This document shows positions 23,195 to 33,291 of a DNA stretch of 64,000 nucleotides, piece after piece. The notes beneath the pieces were generated by a model. The model had not been told where the DNA came from, searched no databases, and was given only the letters and a program-made list of their open reading frames with translations. Origin of the DNA: Takakia lepidozioides (taxonomy: Eukaryota > Streptophyta > Takakiopsida > Takakiales > Takakiaceae). The translations under genes and the position numbers were made by a program. The stretch is from positions 67,933,053 to 67,997,052 of the forward strand of contig CM060732.1 of assembly GCA_030704615.1 (NCBI GenBank), given 5' to 3'. Numbering within the stretch: the first letter of the stretch is position 1; each line of letters begins with the position of its first letter.

Positions 23195-24244
23195 CTCTTG
23201 CCAATTCCATATGATTCGACGTTCTTCTCTCTCTTCTATCTCTCTCTTTTGGCCCTGCTTCTGTGGTTCAGTTGTTCTTGATTCCGCGGTTGTATTGTGG
23301 TGTCTACTGTGTCCCTTGGGCATCCCAAAGGAGTAATAAAAATTTCTCTGTCCTTCAAGAATCCCAAAGCCTCTTGCGTGGCTGCAAACAGCCTGCTAAA
23401 TGCCAACCTTTATTGTTTCCAGCAATCTGGATGCGCACTTACAACGAGAGTAGGATTGAAAGTGATGGATGTTGGGTTTGAAAATAAAACCTCCATCTTT
23501 AACCATTTGCAGGACTTCCCTTCACTAGCAGGTTTAAAATAGGAATGCACCAATGTGTATGCGCGTGTGCGAGAGAGAGAGGGAGCACTAAAGAGAGATA
23601 CAATCCCAAAGAGACATCGTTTTTTCTTTAATCAAAGACAGAATAGAACTTCAGGTTATATGATTCAAAGCCGACGACTCGAGTTCGATGTGTACCCACA
23701 TGCCACCACCGTTAAAACTTGTCCGACATACATTTCAATTGTAGTATCCACAAGGAGGGTAGAGCTGACTGTGGCCTCGGATTAGAGTAGGTTATTCTCA
23801 AGCACGAAGACAATCAACCTGTAGGGGAGGACTCGAATAGACCAGAACACGACACATAGAAGAACCAAAATGGAAGAGTAGACAAACCCCAAACGTTGCA
23901 AGTGTATGTGTGTGAATGAGAGCATTGCCTAGTTTAGGATCGGCCATGGATAGCTTGCTGCATTCCATCGTTGTCTTCTTTCCTGCAATGTCGAGGTCTC
24001 AATGGACTCTCTTGCTTGATCTTCCCACCACAAGTATGCCAAGAAAGTTGCCACACAAGATGCAAATATCATCTGGGCTTTACATCTATCTTCTTGGTAT
24101 GCAACAGTCAAATACTGATCGTCGCCGAACAAATATGAGGAAATGTCTCGAGTCTCGACCTTCATTTCCTTCCTTCCTTTCCCTTCAAGCATGAAACTTT
24201 AGCCACTTGATTATCTGAATTGAGACAGTCATTTTCTCATAGGG
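23195..24244. other. Intergenic stretch between the FOR20-like fragment and PPR-DYW 2
   Basis: No supportable gene. It presumably holds the divergent promoters of the FOR20-like gene (minus) and the PPR-DYW 2 locus (plus). A short GA run occurs near 23571. Open frames are short and lack motifs. Confidence 0.4.
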
Positions 24245-24464
24245 ATGGCGGCGCGCTCCGCTGCTCTCTTGCGCACGCTGGTAGATACAATAGCCATACC
24301 CACGGTCCTGTCTTCTCCTTGTTGTGAAAGGGTGGGAGGCCTCAGCAGATTAACAGGCCAGGATGTGGAGCGGAAATGGGTACACAGCTTGGCAATGGCG
24401 ACCCCGAGACCATGGCAAGTGATAGCTATGACGCCTTCCCAGCCTCCAGGGGAAGAGAAGAAAG
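24245..24464 (+). CDS. Candidate first exon (possible organelle transit peptide) of the PPR-DYW 2 locus
   Basis: A 220-bp open exon beginning 'MAARSAALLRTLVDTIAIP' and ending in phase 1 at AAAG/GTATTG. It is homologous to exon 1 of the other two PPR loci (3717-3942 and 33851-34061), with the donor position conserved. Arg, Ser and Ala enrichment with no early acidic residues suits a mitochondrial or plastid presequence. Phase 1 matches the acceptor phase of the first PDF exon at 25111. Confidence 0.5.
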
Positions 24465-25110
24465 GTATTGAGATGCAACTCTGTAAATTTTTGTGGGTCT
24501 CAACATTGTGTGCCCTTGACTCAGTCCTGTCCTTGGCCGATCCATCAGAAACTACAAGCATCCTGGTTGACGAACTTTGCTACATGGTCACAAAGGAGTG
24601 CTATCGGACGCCCTTCCCATCAGCATCTGCAGTATCTCCGACAACATTTGAAGTTTAACATAAATCCATCTTCCTTTTTAGGGGTGAGTAACATGACAGG
24701 CTCATGGAGAGCTCACGGAAATCCCGCTGCAGAGTCCCAAGATGTCCATGCATTTGAACTCATGTAGAGCACCGGCGTGACTGGTGTTGTCCCTCAGGAA
24801 CGGCGATAATCACCAGTGACACTGAGGGATGGTTGATGGCAGAGAGAAACGTGCTCACTAGCCATTCCCTTCCAAGGCGGATCCCTTGAGGACATACTTC
24901 CGGCAAAATAATAACCCTCCCTGAGCCGATTTGTAGGTTTTCAGACCACCAGGATATTGAAACGATTCGCAAACTCCACACTGCTCTTGCACAACCAACG
25001 GCATAGGGAATTCAGTATTTACAGTATAGATCTTCAAGACCTGAGTTCCGCAATTGAGGCAATCAGAAGCTGCTGCCAGGTTCTCATGTTGCTGTTGCCC
25101 TTGCACACAG
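24465..25110 (+). other. Region between candidate exon 1 and the first PDF exon of PPR-DYW 2
   Basis: In an intact OSB gene the OB-fold (SSB-like) exons would be expected here. Only a weak candidate is visible near 25008-25075 ('REFSIYSIDLQDLSSA'), recalling the last strand of an OB fold. Stops occur in all plus frames nearby, so the OB domain is absent, decayed or not recognisable by eye. Confidence 0.3.
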
Positions 25111-25190
25111 GTCAAGGAATGAGCAAAGGATGGCTCTGGCAGGAATGCTTCTCAGATCCACCACAGGGGTGGGACAACAGATTTGACATG
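25111..25190 (+). CDS. OSB-type PDF motif, unit 1 first-half exon (PPR-DYW 2 locus)
   Basis: An 80-bp exon after CTTGCACACAG, reading 'GWLWQECFSDPPQGWDNRFD' and ending at a GTGAGG donor. It carries the 'WQ-FF-DP--WWDNR' half of the PDF motif with one Trp replaced (QGW). Phase 1 in, phase 0 out, as in the other three copies. Confidence 0.65.
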
Positions 25191-25468
25191 GTGAGGCTGT
25201 CTTCTTTGATGATGGAAGATTTTGTCAAGTAGGGCTGTGACCAAATCTGGCATCATATTGTGCTATGGACTGTATCAAATTGATGAAAATACTGCTGTCT
25301 GTCGCAAAATTAAGCAAACGTGGCTCTGTGTTTTTCTTAGTTGTTTGTTGGATAAGAGGTTGTTCAGTTGTTCCCTGATATTTAAGGTGCTATCCTTACT
25401 GGTTTCTGGTCTATGGTAGGCTGTGTTGAATCTATGGCTGTTCAACTGCCAACTGGTGGTTTTCACAG

Positions 25469-25625
25469 AAGAGTCCAAGATCACGATACTTCAGGAAGGA
25501 GGGCCTCTGGCTTGAGGGTTGGTCGAGCCCTCCTTGGGTGGAAGCAGAGCTAACCACCTTGAGAGAAGGTCAAGCACAATGTGGTGATCATCCAGATGAT
25601 GTCCACACACAAGCTGCGGAGGAAT
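25469..25625 (+). CDS. OSB-type PDF motif, unit 1 second-half exon (PPR-DYW 2 locus)
   Basis: Follows TTTTCACAG and reads 'KSPRSRYFRKEGLWLEGWSS' then 'PPWVEAELTTLREGQAQCG', the PDF-HK / EALW / PPWV half of the motif, although the P-D pair is lost. It is open over 157 bp to a strong GTGAGT donor in phase 1, which is the phase the next 80-bp exon accepts. Together with 25856-26358 it gives two tandem PDF motifs; OSB proteins are known to carry one to three. Confidence 0.6.
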
Positions 25626-25855
25626 GTGAGTTCACCCCACAATCAACCTAGCTTGAAGGGCGACCTTGGCCATGTCAAGCTTCTTCAGTATCTTCTGCAA
25701 CACCTATAACCTTTGGTATGTGTGTATTCTTGGGCATGACTGAGGTACAGTAAAAGCAGAGAGTGACTAGCAGGAGTTGTCCAAAGCTAGGATAGTTCTA
25801 CTGAATAGCAAACATTAGCTGGCAAACCTCTCATGTCCTTGCAGTTCTTGCACAG

Positions 25856-25935
25856 GTCAAGCATCGAGCAAAGATTTTCTCTTGCAGGAGTTCTCCTCAT
25901 ATCCTTCACCGTGGTGGGACAATAGGGTTGATAAG
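25856..25935 (+). CDS. OSB-type PDF motif, unit 2 first-half exon (PPR-DYW 2 locus)
   Basis: Again exactly 80 bp, after TTCTTGCACAG. It reads 'FLLQEFSSYPSPWWDNRVDK' to a GTGAGG donor, with the complete WWDNR signature. Phase 1 in (completing the codon begun in the 25469-25625 exon), phase 0 out. Confidence 0.65.
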
Positions 25936-26185
25936 GTGAGGCTACCTTCACTGAGGACATGAAAGAATATGTCCCGGGAGACTTCTGACTGAAGCTGTCA
26001 TAATGATGTTTTGCAGGCAGGGTTGTATGAGTTGCTTAAATCAATGACACTCTTGCAATTCGTTGCCTAAATGCATAAGTAGTTGTGCTGTTGCTATCGG
26101 TACATAGTTGTAAAATAGGACCTGGGTTGTATGAGGTTCAAGTTGCAGCTATGGTTGCTTAGCTTTCTACCAGTCGTTTTCACAG

Positions 26186-26358
26186 AGAAGCCTTAGATCA
26201 TCAGACTTCTTTATAAGCGCTCAAAGGAGGTCCTTTGATTGACAGTGGTCAAGCCCTCCTTGGGTGAAAACAGAGCTATTTTCTGTGATACAAGGTCAAG
26301 CCCAATCCAGTGACGGTCCTAATGTACCCCATGGAACTCCTGCTGGAGAATATAACAA
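26186..26358 (+). pseudogene. OSB-type PDF motif, unit 2 second-half exon with an in-frame TGA
   Basis: Follows CGTTTTCACAG; 173 bp ending at a GTATTA donor in phase 2. The 3' half is open and conserved ('WSSPPWVKTELFSVIQG', 'GTPAGEYN'), and the two trailing bases plus the first G of the PPR exon make a codon that runs in frame into 'MAGLHEV'. The 5' half has small indels relative to the PPR-DYW 3 exon and a TGA at 26240-26242. Total length is still consistent with the frame, so the fusion is interrupted only here, unless this is sequence error or the exon is spliced differently. Confidence 0.55.
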
Positions 26359-26384
26359 GTATTATCTTGCTCATAATTTAGGGG

Positions 26385-26462
26385 GTGCCAAGGACGACGT
26401 CATTTGCCATAGCCTTGTGGCGGCCATAGACCCCACGCCGAGTTGGGGCGGAACAAGAACTA
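26385..26462 (-). repeat. Dispersed repeat copy within the intron before PPR-DYW 2
   Basis: The reverse complement reads CTTGTTCCGCCCCAACTCGG ... GGGGTCTATGGCCGCC ... GCTATGGCAAATG, matching the repeat at 6785-6925. It is absent from the corresponding intron of PPR-DYW 3 as far as can be seen, which would make it a later insertion. Confidence 0.4.
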
Positions 26463-26595
26463 AACAAATAGAATGGGTTAGCAAGGAGCCTGTCTCAAGA
26501 ACAAATCTTTCTTTGAGTTATCCAGGAACCTTGACATATATTATGTGATGTTTGAGTCCAAAGTTTTGTAACTAACAGTTATAGACTCATGCAGG

Positions 26596-28506
26596 ATGGC
26601 AGGTCTGCATGAGGTTGAAGCAGTGGTCTCCACCATGGCTGCTGCTGTTGAAAGAGGACCAAGAGAGGGAGTCAATAAGAACGCTTCTGGCTCTTCTTGG
26701 GATATAAGGACACTATGTAAGGCAGGACAGCTGAGAAAGGCGCTGCATATTTTGAACCAAGAAGGGTATTCTGCAGACTGCAATACTTACGTATGTCTGT
26801 TGCAAGAGTGCATCAGAATCAATGACCTAGCAGCTGGAAATCAAGTTCATGCCCACATTATCCAAAGTGGATTCAAGCCAAACATCTATCTACTCAATAC
26901 CCTTGTCAACATGCATGCCAAGTGCGGGAGGTTGGTGGATGCCCGCCGAGTTTTTGACAACATGCCTCAACGAGACATGTTTACATGGACTATGATGATG
27001 GCAGGATATGCCAAGAAAGGGCATGCTGAGGAGGTGTTCAAAATCTATGACCAAATGCAACGGAAAGGGGTTGTGCCAGACAGGGTTGTGTTCAGCTGTG
27101 TTCTCAATGCGTGTGCTAGCCTAGGAGCCCTTGACAAGGGCAAAGAGGTCCATGCTGACATCAGCAAAAGTGGAATTGAGCCAGACATCATTCTGGAGAA
27201 TACCCTCGTTGACATGTATGCCAAGTGTGGGAGCATGAAGGATGCATGTCAAGTGTTTGACAAAATGGCTCACCAAGATGTGGTCTCACGCAGTGCAATG
27301 ATCACAGGATATTCTCAGCATGGGTGTGGTAAGGAGGCTTTCTACATGTATGACCAAATGATACATGACGGCGTGTCACCTGACAGGGTTACATTCATTT
27401 GTGTTCTCAATGGGTGTGCCAGCCTGGCAGCCCTGGATAAGGGCAAAAAGGTCCATACAGACATCCTGAAATCTGGAATTGCGCGAGATATAATTTTGGA
27501 GACTGCCCTTGTTGATATGTATGCCAAATGTGGGAATGTACAGGATGCACGTCAAGTGTTCAACAACATGGCTCAACGAAATTTGGTCTCATGGAATGTG
27601 ATGATTGCAGGATATTCTCAGCATGGGTGTGGTAGGGAGGCCATCCAACTGTTCGAACATATGCAACAGGAAGGCTTGAAACCAGATGGTATCACTTTTA
27701 TCTGCCTTCTCTCTGCATGTAGCCATGTGGGCCTAGTGGATGAAGGCAATCTCTACTTTGCTTCCATGAGTCGAGATCATGGCCTCACCCCTACAGTGGA
27801 GCATTTTGGCTGCATGGTGAACCTTCTTGGCCGTGCAGGAAAATTGGCTGAAGCACAGGACTTCATTAACAAAATGCCCATCAAACCGCATGCGGGGGTG
27901 TGGGGCGCCTTGCTTAGTGCCTGCAGAATTCATGGCAATGTGGAACTAGCAGAATATGCAGCAAAATGCCATCTGAAGTCACATCCACAGCATGCTGCAA
28001 CTTATGTGCTGTTATCGAATATCTATGCTGCAGCTGGCAGATGGGATGATCAAGCAAAGGTTAGAAAATTGATGGAGGACAGAGGTGTCCGAAAGGAGGC
28101 AGGGCGCAGCTGCATTGAGGTGGACAACCAGGTGCATACATTCTTTGTAGAAGACAAGTTGCATCCACAAATTGGGGCAATCCATGCTGAGTTGAAAAGA
28201 TTGTCTCGGCAGATGAAGGAAGCTGGGTACGTGCCTGACAGGCGCTTTGTTCTGCATGATGTGGAAGAGGAGCAAAAAGAATTTTCTCTTTGCCACCACA
28301 GTGAGAAGCTGGCCATTGCTTTTGGGCTCATCAGGACACCCCTTGGCACGCCAATCCGTGTCAACAAGAACCTTCGGGTGTGTGGAGACTGTCACACTGC
28401 CACCAAGTTCATCTCGAAAATTGTCGGGCGATCTGTTTTTCTACGGGATTCCAACCGCTTTCACCACTTTGAAGACGGAGTTTGTTCTTGTGGGGATTAC
28501 TGGTAA
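26596..28506 (+). CDS. PLS-class PPR protein with DYW deaminase domain (PPR-DYW 2)
   Basis: A 636-residue single-exon frame; predicted organellar C-to-U RNA editing factor. Seen: PLS repeats from about residue 50 to 390 ('VNMHAKCGRLVDARRVFDN', 'VDMYAKCGSMKDACQVF', 'ITFICLLSACSHVGLVDEG'), E1/E2 motifs ('VEHFGCMVNLLGRAGKLAEA'), and a full DYW domain with HSE (568-570), CGDC (596-599), the HH/CSC second zinc site and a GDYW terminus. It has three inner PLS triplets against four in PPR-DYW 1. The 3' splice site TCATGCAG/G lies directly before ATGGCAGG, as in PPR-DYW 3, so a 5' intron is likely and the PDF exons upstream may be spliced on. It forms a tail-to-tail pair with PPR-DYW 3. One oddity is 'VVSRSAM' where 'VSWSAM' is usual. 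Confidence 0.93.
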   Translation: MAGLHEVEAVVSTMAAAVERGPREGVNKNASGSSWDIRTLCKAGQLRKALHILNQEGYSADCNTYVCLLQECIRINDLAAGNQVHAHIIQSGFKPNIYLLNTLVNMHAKCGRLVDARRVFDNMPQRDMFTWTMMMAGYAKKGHAEEVFKIYDQMQRKGVVPDRVVFSCVLNACASLGALDKGKEVHADISKSGIEPDIILENTLVDMYAKCGSMKDACQVFDKMAHQDVVSRSAMITGYSQHGCGKEAFYMYDQMIHDGVSPDRVTFICVLNGCASLAALDKGKKVHTDILKSGIARDIILETALVDMYAKCGNVQDARQVFNNMAQRNLVSWNVMIAGYSQHGCGREAIQLFEHMQQEGLKPDGITFICLLSACSHVGLVDEGNLYFASMSRDHGLTPTVEHFGCMVNLLGRAGKLAEAQDFINKMPIKPHAGVWGALLSACRIHGNVELAEYAAKCHLKSHPQHAATYVLLSNIYAAAGRWDDQAKVRKLMEDRGVRKEAGRSCIEVDNQVHTFFVEDKLHPQIGAIHAELKRLSRQMKEAGYVPDRRFVLHDVEEEQKEFSLCHHSEKLAIAFGLIRTPLGTPIRVNKNLRVCGDCHTATKFISKIVGRSVFLRDSNRFHHFEDGVCSCGDYW

Positions 28507-28544
28507 ATCAAGCAACTTGCATGAAAGAAAGTGCACAGAAAAAA

Positions 28545-28712
28545 ATTGTGGACTCTTGCCGAAGTAAGCGTAACTTCTGGAACCCCAAAGGGCTACTGCT
28601 TCCGATGAAGGTGGACACCTGTATGACATCCAACACACATATGTGGTTTTGAACCCACAACCACCAGTGAAATGGTATTATGCCCTAACCACATGACTAT
28701 CTATTGGATGTC
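28545..28712 (-). mobile_element. tRNA-derived SINE (tRNA-Glu-like head)
   Basis: The minus strand reads GACATCCAA, then A-box-like TGTGGTTAGGGCATA, an anticodon-arm-like TACCATTTCACTGGTG (TTC in the loop) and a perfect B box GGTTCAAAACC, closed by TTGGATGTC, which pairs exactly with the first nine bases. The arrangement is a degenerate tRNA-Glu(UUC)-like cloverleaf. It continues into a non-tRNA body and a T-rich run (TTTTTTT at about 28540, minus strand). The loop has six bases and the D arm is too long, so it is a SINE head or tRNA pseudogene rather than a working tRNA. Confidence 0.6.
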
Positions 28713-30216
28713 TTGGTTGTAGAAAACCCTATGCAGAGGAGTTGTGGATGGTTTACAACGGAGTGTGTTTCACCTGCATTTCCTGTCTGTTCCTCCACAT
28801 GGACAACATCTGGCCTGTAAAATCAGATGTGAAAGATTGAGACTATGAAGGTTATTTTGCAACAGGTCCTCAGAGCAACATACTGGAATCAGTCTTGTCA
28901 CAAATGAACCGGACTGATGGTTCAGGAAGTTCGTACAATCTCTCAAAACCCAGAGTTGGTTCCACAGGCCGAACTCAGTCCTGGACCATCCAAGGCTCGA
29001 TCTATATCCCTCATTGAGATTATCTTAAAATACTTGTCAAATGAACCCTTGCAGGAGAGCTAATCGTTGCAGCACCATGGTCAGAAGAGCATGGTGTTGG
29101 GAAGAACGAAGAGTTGGAATGGACTCAAAATGGTTGTAAAGGTGTGCTCACCAGAAGCAGCATCTAGGGAAAGCTATTTTAATGTCCTTACACAGATGGA
29201 CATGGCAACTTGCGGAGATGTCTCGGTGGGGTGGATTGTTTTGGCCAAATGCAGAGGCAACAAAGACCTCAATATTTCACAACCATGATGGCTTGGGGTT
29301 TTTGGAGTTAGAAGGGTTTGGGCAGGTTCTCATGGACTGCAAGGGGATGTCGTCACAAGCATCAAGTTGGTTAAGTATCTTCACTGCAAGGGAGTCTTGC
29401 ACCGGTAAATTAAACCAGTAACATGCTTATCTTAATGGAAAAGGATGAGAAAGTTTTGAAGCTGAATGTGACTATTACCTTGCTTGTTTGACTACTGAAA
29501 CTGCTAGCTTGAGGCAAATGGTAGGTACTCATAGTTTTGAATCACTAGTTAACAGATCACCCTACAGGAAGGAGGATGATATTTTCTCATGACTGATTGG
29601 CATTTTTGAGGGCAATATGACAACTCCCAAAATGATGGGAAACTTTGTATCTTGATTCATGTGCTTGACAGGAGGCAGAGTATCTCCAGTCAATGTCAAC
29701 TGATCCCAGAGCTGTCTGAACCAGTGTCATTATTGTAAGTGTTGCAGGTGCTTTGTAGGTGGAGAATCATCTAGACCAACTATAGACGAGCCTTTGATAC
29801 AGATGGCTGGGCACTGGAGAACTATGAGCTGCAGTACATCACTCAATGGCATGATCTGAGTGGAACAGCATGCAATCATAAATGGGTTTTAAAGGTCAGC
29901 CAAGGGCAGCGCGACTACTGTCATATGTACAGTTATACTTAAAAACTTGCTCCACACCATTTCCACCCATGAGATTGTGTAATCTGCCATGATGGGAAAT
30001 GTGAATGAATTTGCCCTTATGCAGTAGAGGAGAGAAGACTCTGGCCGAGGTCAGCATAACTAAGTGCCACTTCACCATGACTATGCTCCCTTTTGGGGGT
30101 GGGCACTATAAGTTTGGGGTAGAAGGAGGGCTTGTTAATGGGTTGGTGGTTTTCTAGTTTGCGGTTGTTGGTGATGATATTTGTGAGCGAACGAATAGCG
30201 GTGGATTTCTTTGCAG

Positions 30217-30385
30217 GAGGTGGAGATTGAAGGGGTACAAGGTCGGAGTGTATGGAATTCAATTTGGTGATGACAATGAGTGGCCCCACTTGCCAACCCC
30301 GTTGCCTGAGGGCAAGGATAAGGGTGCATATTTTTCTCATATAGCTCGTTTAGAGAGGAGAGCTTGTCCAGAATGTCGGTTGTGA
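30217..30385 (+). other. Unassigned open exon-like segment
   Basis: After a good acceptor (GGATTTCTTTGCAG) the frame is open for 55 codons to TGA, reading 'GYKVGVYGIQFGDDNEWPHL', 'PEGKDKGAYFSHIARLERRA' and 'CPECRL'. The composition and the CPEC end look protein-like. No ATG or partner exon was found and I do not recognise the family. It could be the last exon of a displaced gene or a chance frame. Confidence 0.3.
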
Positions 30386-31192
30386 CAGTAAATGAATCAG
30401 TAAATAAATTCCACAGTGAGATGGTGATATCGCCCCAAAGCTTTTGACATAGACATTCTCGTGCCCATTTTATCTTTCTGCATGGCATGAGACAGCAACC
30501 TGGACATCAGAATGATGGTTCTCTAGGCAGGTTTCAATTTGTAGCTATGCACATCATGATTAGGGGTGCAATTGTCTGGTCAAGGATGGAAACTCTTGCA
30601 TTTGTATAGACAGTGCGACAGAGAATAAAACATTTCTCATTCTCCTGGTGCTTCATTACATTCAGCTCACTGTGTTTTGTAAGGCCAAGAAATTCATGTT
30701 TGTGTCCTGAACCCTTCATTTGTTGGTCTATAAACAACACAAAGTTTTTGGCAAACATGAGACTTGCATTGGCTAAGGCTTCAAGTGTACACCTTTTATG
30801 TAGCAGAAATAGTTTGAATCATGTGCAGAACTGAAAGCAGTCACCTCCAGTTTGGGAATTTCATCTCTCTCGGGAACTGTGGAAAAATATCCAGAAGCCA
30901 TCCTACTTGGGGCTCGTGATCTTGCCCAATCTCAAGTACCCAGTCTTCCTCATTTTGCTCCTTGTGGACAACTCTGCCGTACCTACACTGCTGCTTATAC
31001 TGAATCATGTCATCAACTTGGGCAGCTAACAGAAAGTGCAGTAGTCCCTATCATATTGTTTCTTCCAGCTTACACTTTCAGTCACAAAATAATGGACCTT
31101 TCTGCCCTATATTTGGAGTAAAACACTTGTCATTCATGCATGCTGCCTGTTTCACTCTCATGGATGCACGTTCTAGAAATGGAGGGCTTGAT

Positions 31193-33112
31193 TTACCAGT
31201 AGTCACCACAAGAACAAACCCCACCTTGAAAGTGGTGGAAGCGATTGGCATCCCGCACAACAACTGCTCGCCCAACAATCTTCGAGATGAATTTGGTGGC
31301 TACATGGCAATCCCCGCACACGCGAAGGTTCTTCATGACACGGATAGGTGCCCCTGGGGGTGTGCTGATGAGCCCAAATGTAATGGCTAGCTTCTCACTG
31401 TGGTGGCAAAGAGAAAATTCCTTCTGCTCCTCGTCCACATCATGCAATACAAAGCTGGTGTCAGGCACGTACCCCGCCTCCTTCATCCTCCCAGACAATA
31501 TTTTCAGCTCAGCATGGATTTCCTCAATTTGAGGATGCAATTTGTCGTCTACAACGAATGTATACACCTGGTCATTTACTTCAATACAGCTGCGGCCTGC
31601 CTCCTTTTGGACACCTCTGTCCTCCATGAGTTTTCTTACCTTAGCTCGGGCATCACGCCTACCAGCTGCAGCGTAGATGTTTGAGAGCAGCACGTAAGTT
31701 CCAGCATGCCGTGGATCCAACTTCAGAAGGCATTTTGCTGCACGTTTCGCTAGCTTCACATCCCCATGAATCCTGCAGGCACCAAGCAAGGCTCCCCAGA
31801 CCCCAGCATGTGGTTTGATTGGCATTTCATTTATGAAGTCCTCTGCCTCCTTCAATTGCCCTGCTCGACCAAGAAGGTCCACCATGCAGCCAAAATGCTC
31901 CACTGTAGGAGTGAGGCCATAAACTCGACTGATGGATTCAAAGTAGCGAGTGCCTTCAGTCACCATGCCCACATGGCTACATGCAGAGAGAAGATATGTA
32001 AAGGTGATACTGTTTGGCTTCAAGCCTCTCTCTCGTATTTGTTCAAATAGTTGGAGGGCCTCCCCACCACACCCATGCTGAGCATATCCTGCAATCATGG
32101 TGTTCCACGCAACCACATCTTGTTGGGCCATATTGTCGAACACTTGCCGTGCATCCTGCACACTCCCACATGTAGCATACATATCGACAAGGGCAGTCTC
32201 TAGGATGATATCTGGAGCAATTCCACTATGGCTGAAATCAGTATGAACCTTTTTCCCCTTCTCAAGGGCTCCTAAGCTGCCACAAGCATTGAGAATGCAT
32301 GTAAATGCAACACTATCAGGCATGATCCCTTCCCGTCTCATTCGCTCAAAGATTTTCAGAGCCTCCTGACCACAGCCATTCTGAGCATATCCAGCAATCA
32401 TTGCATTCCATGACACCGAATTGCGGTCAGCCATACTGTCAAACACTTGGCGAGCATCCTTTACACTCCCACATTTGGCATACATATCAACAAGGGCAGT
32501 CTTCAGAATGATATCTGGTGCAATTCCAGCTTTGATGATATCGTCATGGACCTCTTTACCCTTTTCCAGCACTCCCAGGCTGGCACACGCATTGAGAATG
32601 CAAGTGAATGCGACCCTGTCAGGCATTACTCCTTCCCGTCGCATTTGCTCATAGAGTTTGAAAGCCTCCTCAGCATGGCCATGCTTGGCGTATCCTGCCA
32701 TCATCATTGTCCACGTAAACATATCCCGTTGAAGCATGTTGTCAAACACGCGGCATGCATCAACCACGCTCCCACACTTAGCATACATATTGACAAGGGT
32801 GTTGAGTAGATAGGTATTTGGCTTGAATCCTCTTTGGATAATATGGGAATGCACCTGCTTTCCTGCTGCTAGGTTTTTAGTTTTAATACACTCCTGCAAC
32901 AGGCAGACATAAGTATTGGAATCTGCTGACTTGCTTTGCTGGTTCAAAATGTGCAGCCCACTTTCAAGTTTTCCTGCCTTACATAGGGTCCTCACCTCGC
33001 CACAAGAGCCAGAAGAGTTCTTGTTGACTGCTTTTCTTGGTCCTCTTTTAAAAGCAACGGTCATGGTGGAGCTGCATGATTCAAACGACTGTGGCTGATG
33101 AAATCCTGCCAT
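31193..33112 (-). CDS. PLS-class PPR protein with DYW deaminase domain (PPR-DYW 3)
   Basis: A single-exon frame of 639 residues from ATG 33112 ('MAGFHQPQ'); predicted organellar RNA editing factor. An ATG six codons upstream (33130) lies in what looks like intron sequence, because TTGTGCAG/G directly precedes ATGGCAGG exactly as in PPR-DYW 2. Seen: PLS array ('VNMYAKCGSVVDACRVFDN', 'MIAGYAQNGCGQEALKIF', 'VDMYATCGSVQDARQVFDN'), E1/E2, and a DYW domain with HSE about 571-573, CGDC about 599-602, HH/CSC and a GDYW end. Two bases left at the end of the PDF exon (33292) plus the leading G keep the frame, so it can be the last exon of a PDF/PPR-DYW fusion. The domain call is firm; the fusion model is inferred. 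Confidence 0.93.
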   Translation of the reverse strand: MAGFHQPQSFESCSSTMTVAFKRGPRKAVNKNSSGSCGEVRTLCKAGKLESGLHILNQQSKSADSNTYVCLLQECIKTKNLAAGKQVHSHIIQRGFKPNTYLLNTLVNMYAKCGSVVDACRVFDNMLQRDMFTWTMMMAGYAKHGHAEEAFKLYEQMRREGVMPDRVAFTCILNACASLGVLEKGKEVHDDIIKAGIAPDIILKTALVDMYAKCGSVKDARQVFDSMADRNSVSWNAMIAGYAQNGCGQEALKIFERMRREGIMPDSVAFTCILNACGSLGALEKGKKVHTDFSHSGIAPDIILETALVDMYATCGSVQDARQVFDNMAQQDVVAWNTMIAGYAQHGCGGEALQLFEQIRERGLKPNSITFTYLLSACSHVGMVTEGTRYFESISRVYGLTPTVEHFGCMVDLLGRAGQLKEAEDFINEMPIKPHAGVWGALLGACRIHGDVKLAKRAAKCLLKLDPRHAGTYVLLSNIYAAAGRRDARAKVRKLMEDRGVQKEAGRSCIEVNDQVYTFVVDDKLHPQIEEIHAELKILSGRMKEAGYVPDTSFVLHDVDEEQKEFSLCHHSEKLAITFGLISTPPGAPIRVMKNLRVCGDCHVATKFISKIVGRAVVVRDANRFHHFQGGVCSCGDYW

Positions 33113-33291
33113 CCTGCACAACACAAACATTCAATTACAGACCCTTGGACATAAATAAAATACCTCAAAACTTCTATATAAAATAAATTCTCTCCTCATA
33201 TGAACAGGTTTAAAAAGCTACTGCAGTTAGCAACATTGGGATAAACCAGAGAAGATTCTATCTGTTGTAGTTTGAAGCTATAAACAAATAC

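Larger units (their letters stand above)
28507..31192. other. Interval between the convergent PPR-DYW 2 and PPR-DYW 3 genes
   Basis: About 2.7 kb separating the 3' ends of the two inverted paralogues. It contains a tRNA-derived SINE (28545-28712, minus) and one unassigned open segment (30217-30385). No other coding unit is evident. The 3' untranslated regions of both genes probably occupy the ends. Confidence 0.45.

Noticed and set aside
28630-28712. Functional tRNA-Glu gene
   Set aside because: The cloverleaf has a six-base anticodon loop and an over-long D arm, so it is interpreted as a SINE head or pseudogene.
33113-33130. Upstream ATG of PPR-DYW 3 (33130) as the true start
   Set aside because: It lies before the conserved TGCAG/G acceptor shared with PPR-DYW 2 and would be intronic; ATG 33112 aligns with the start of the paralogue.
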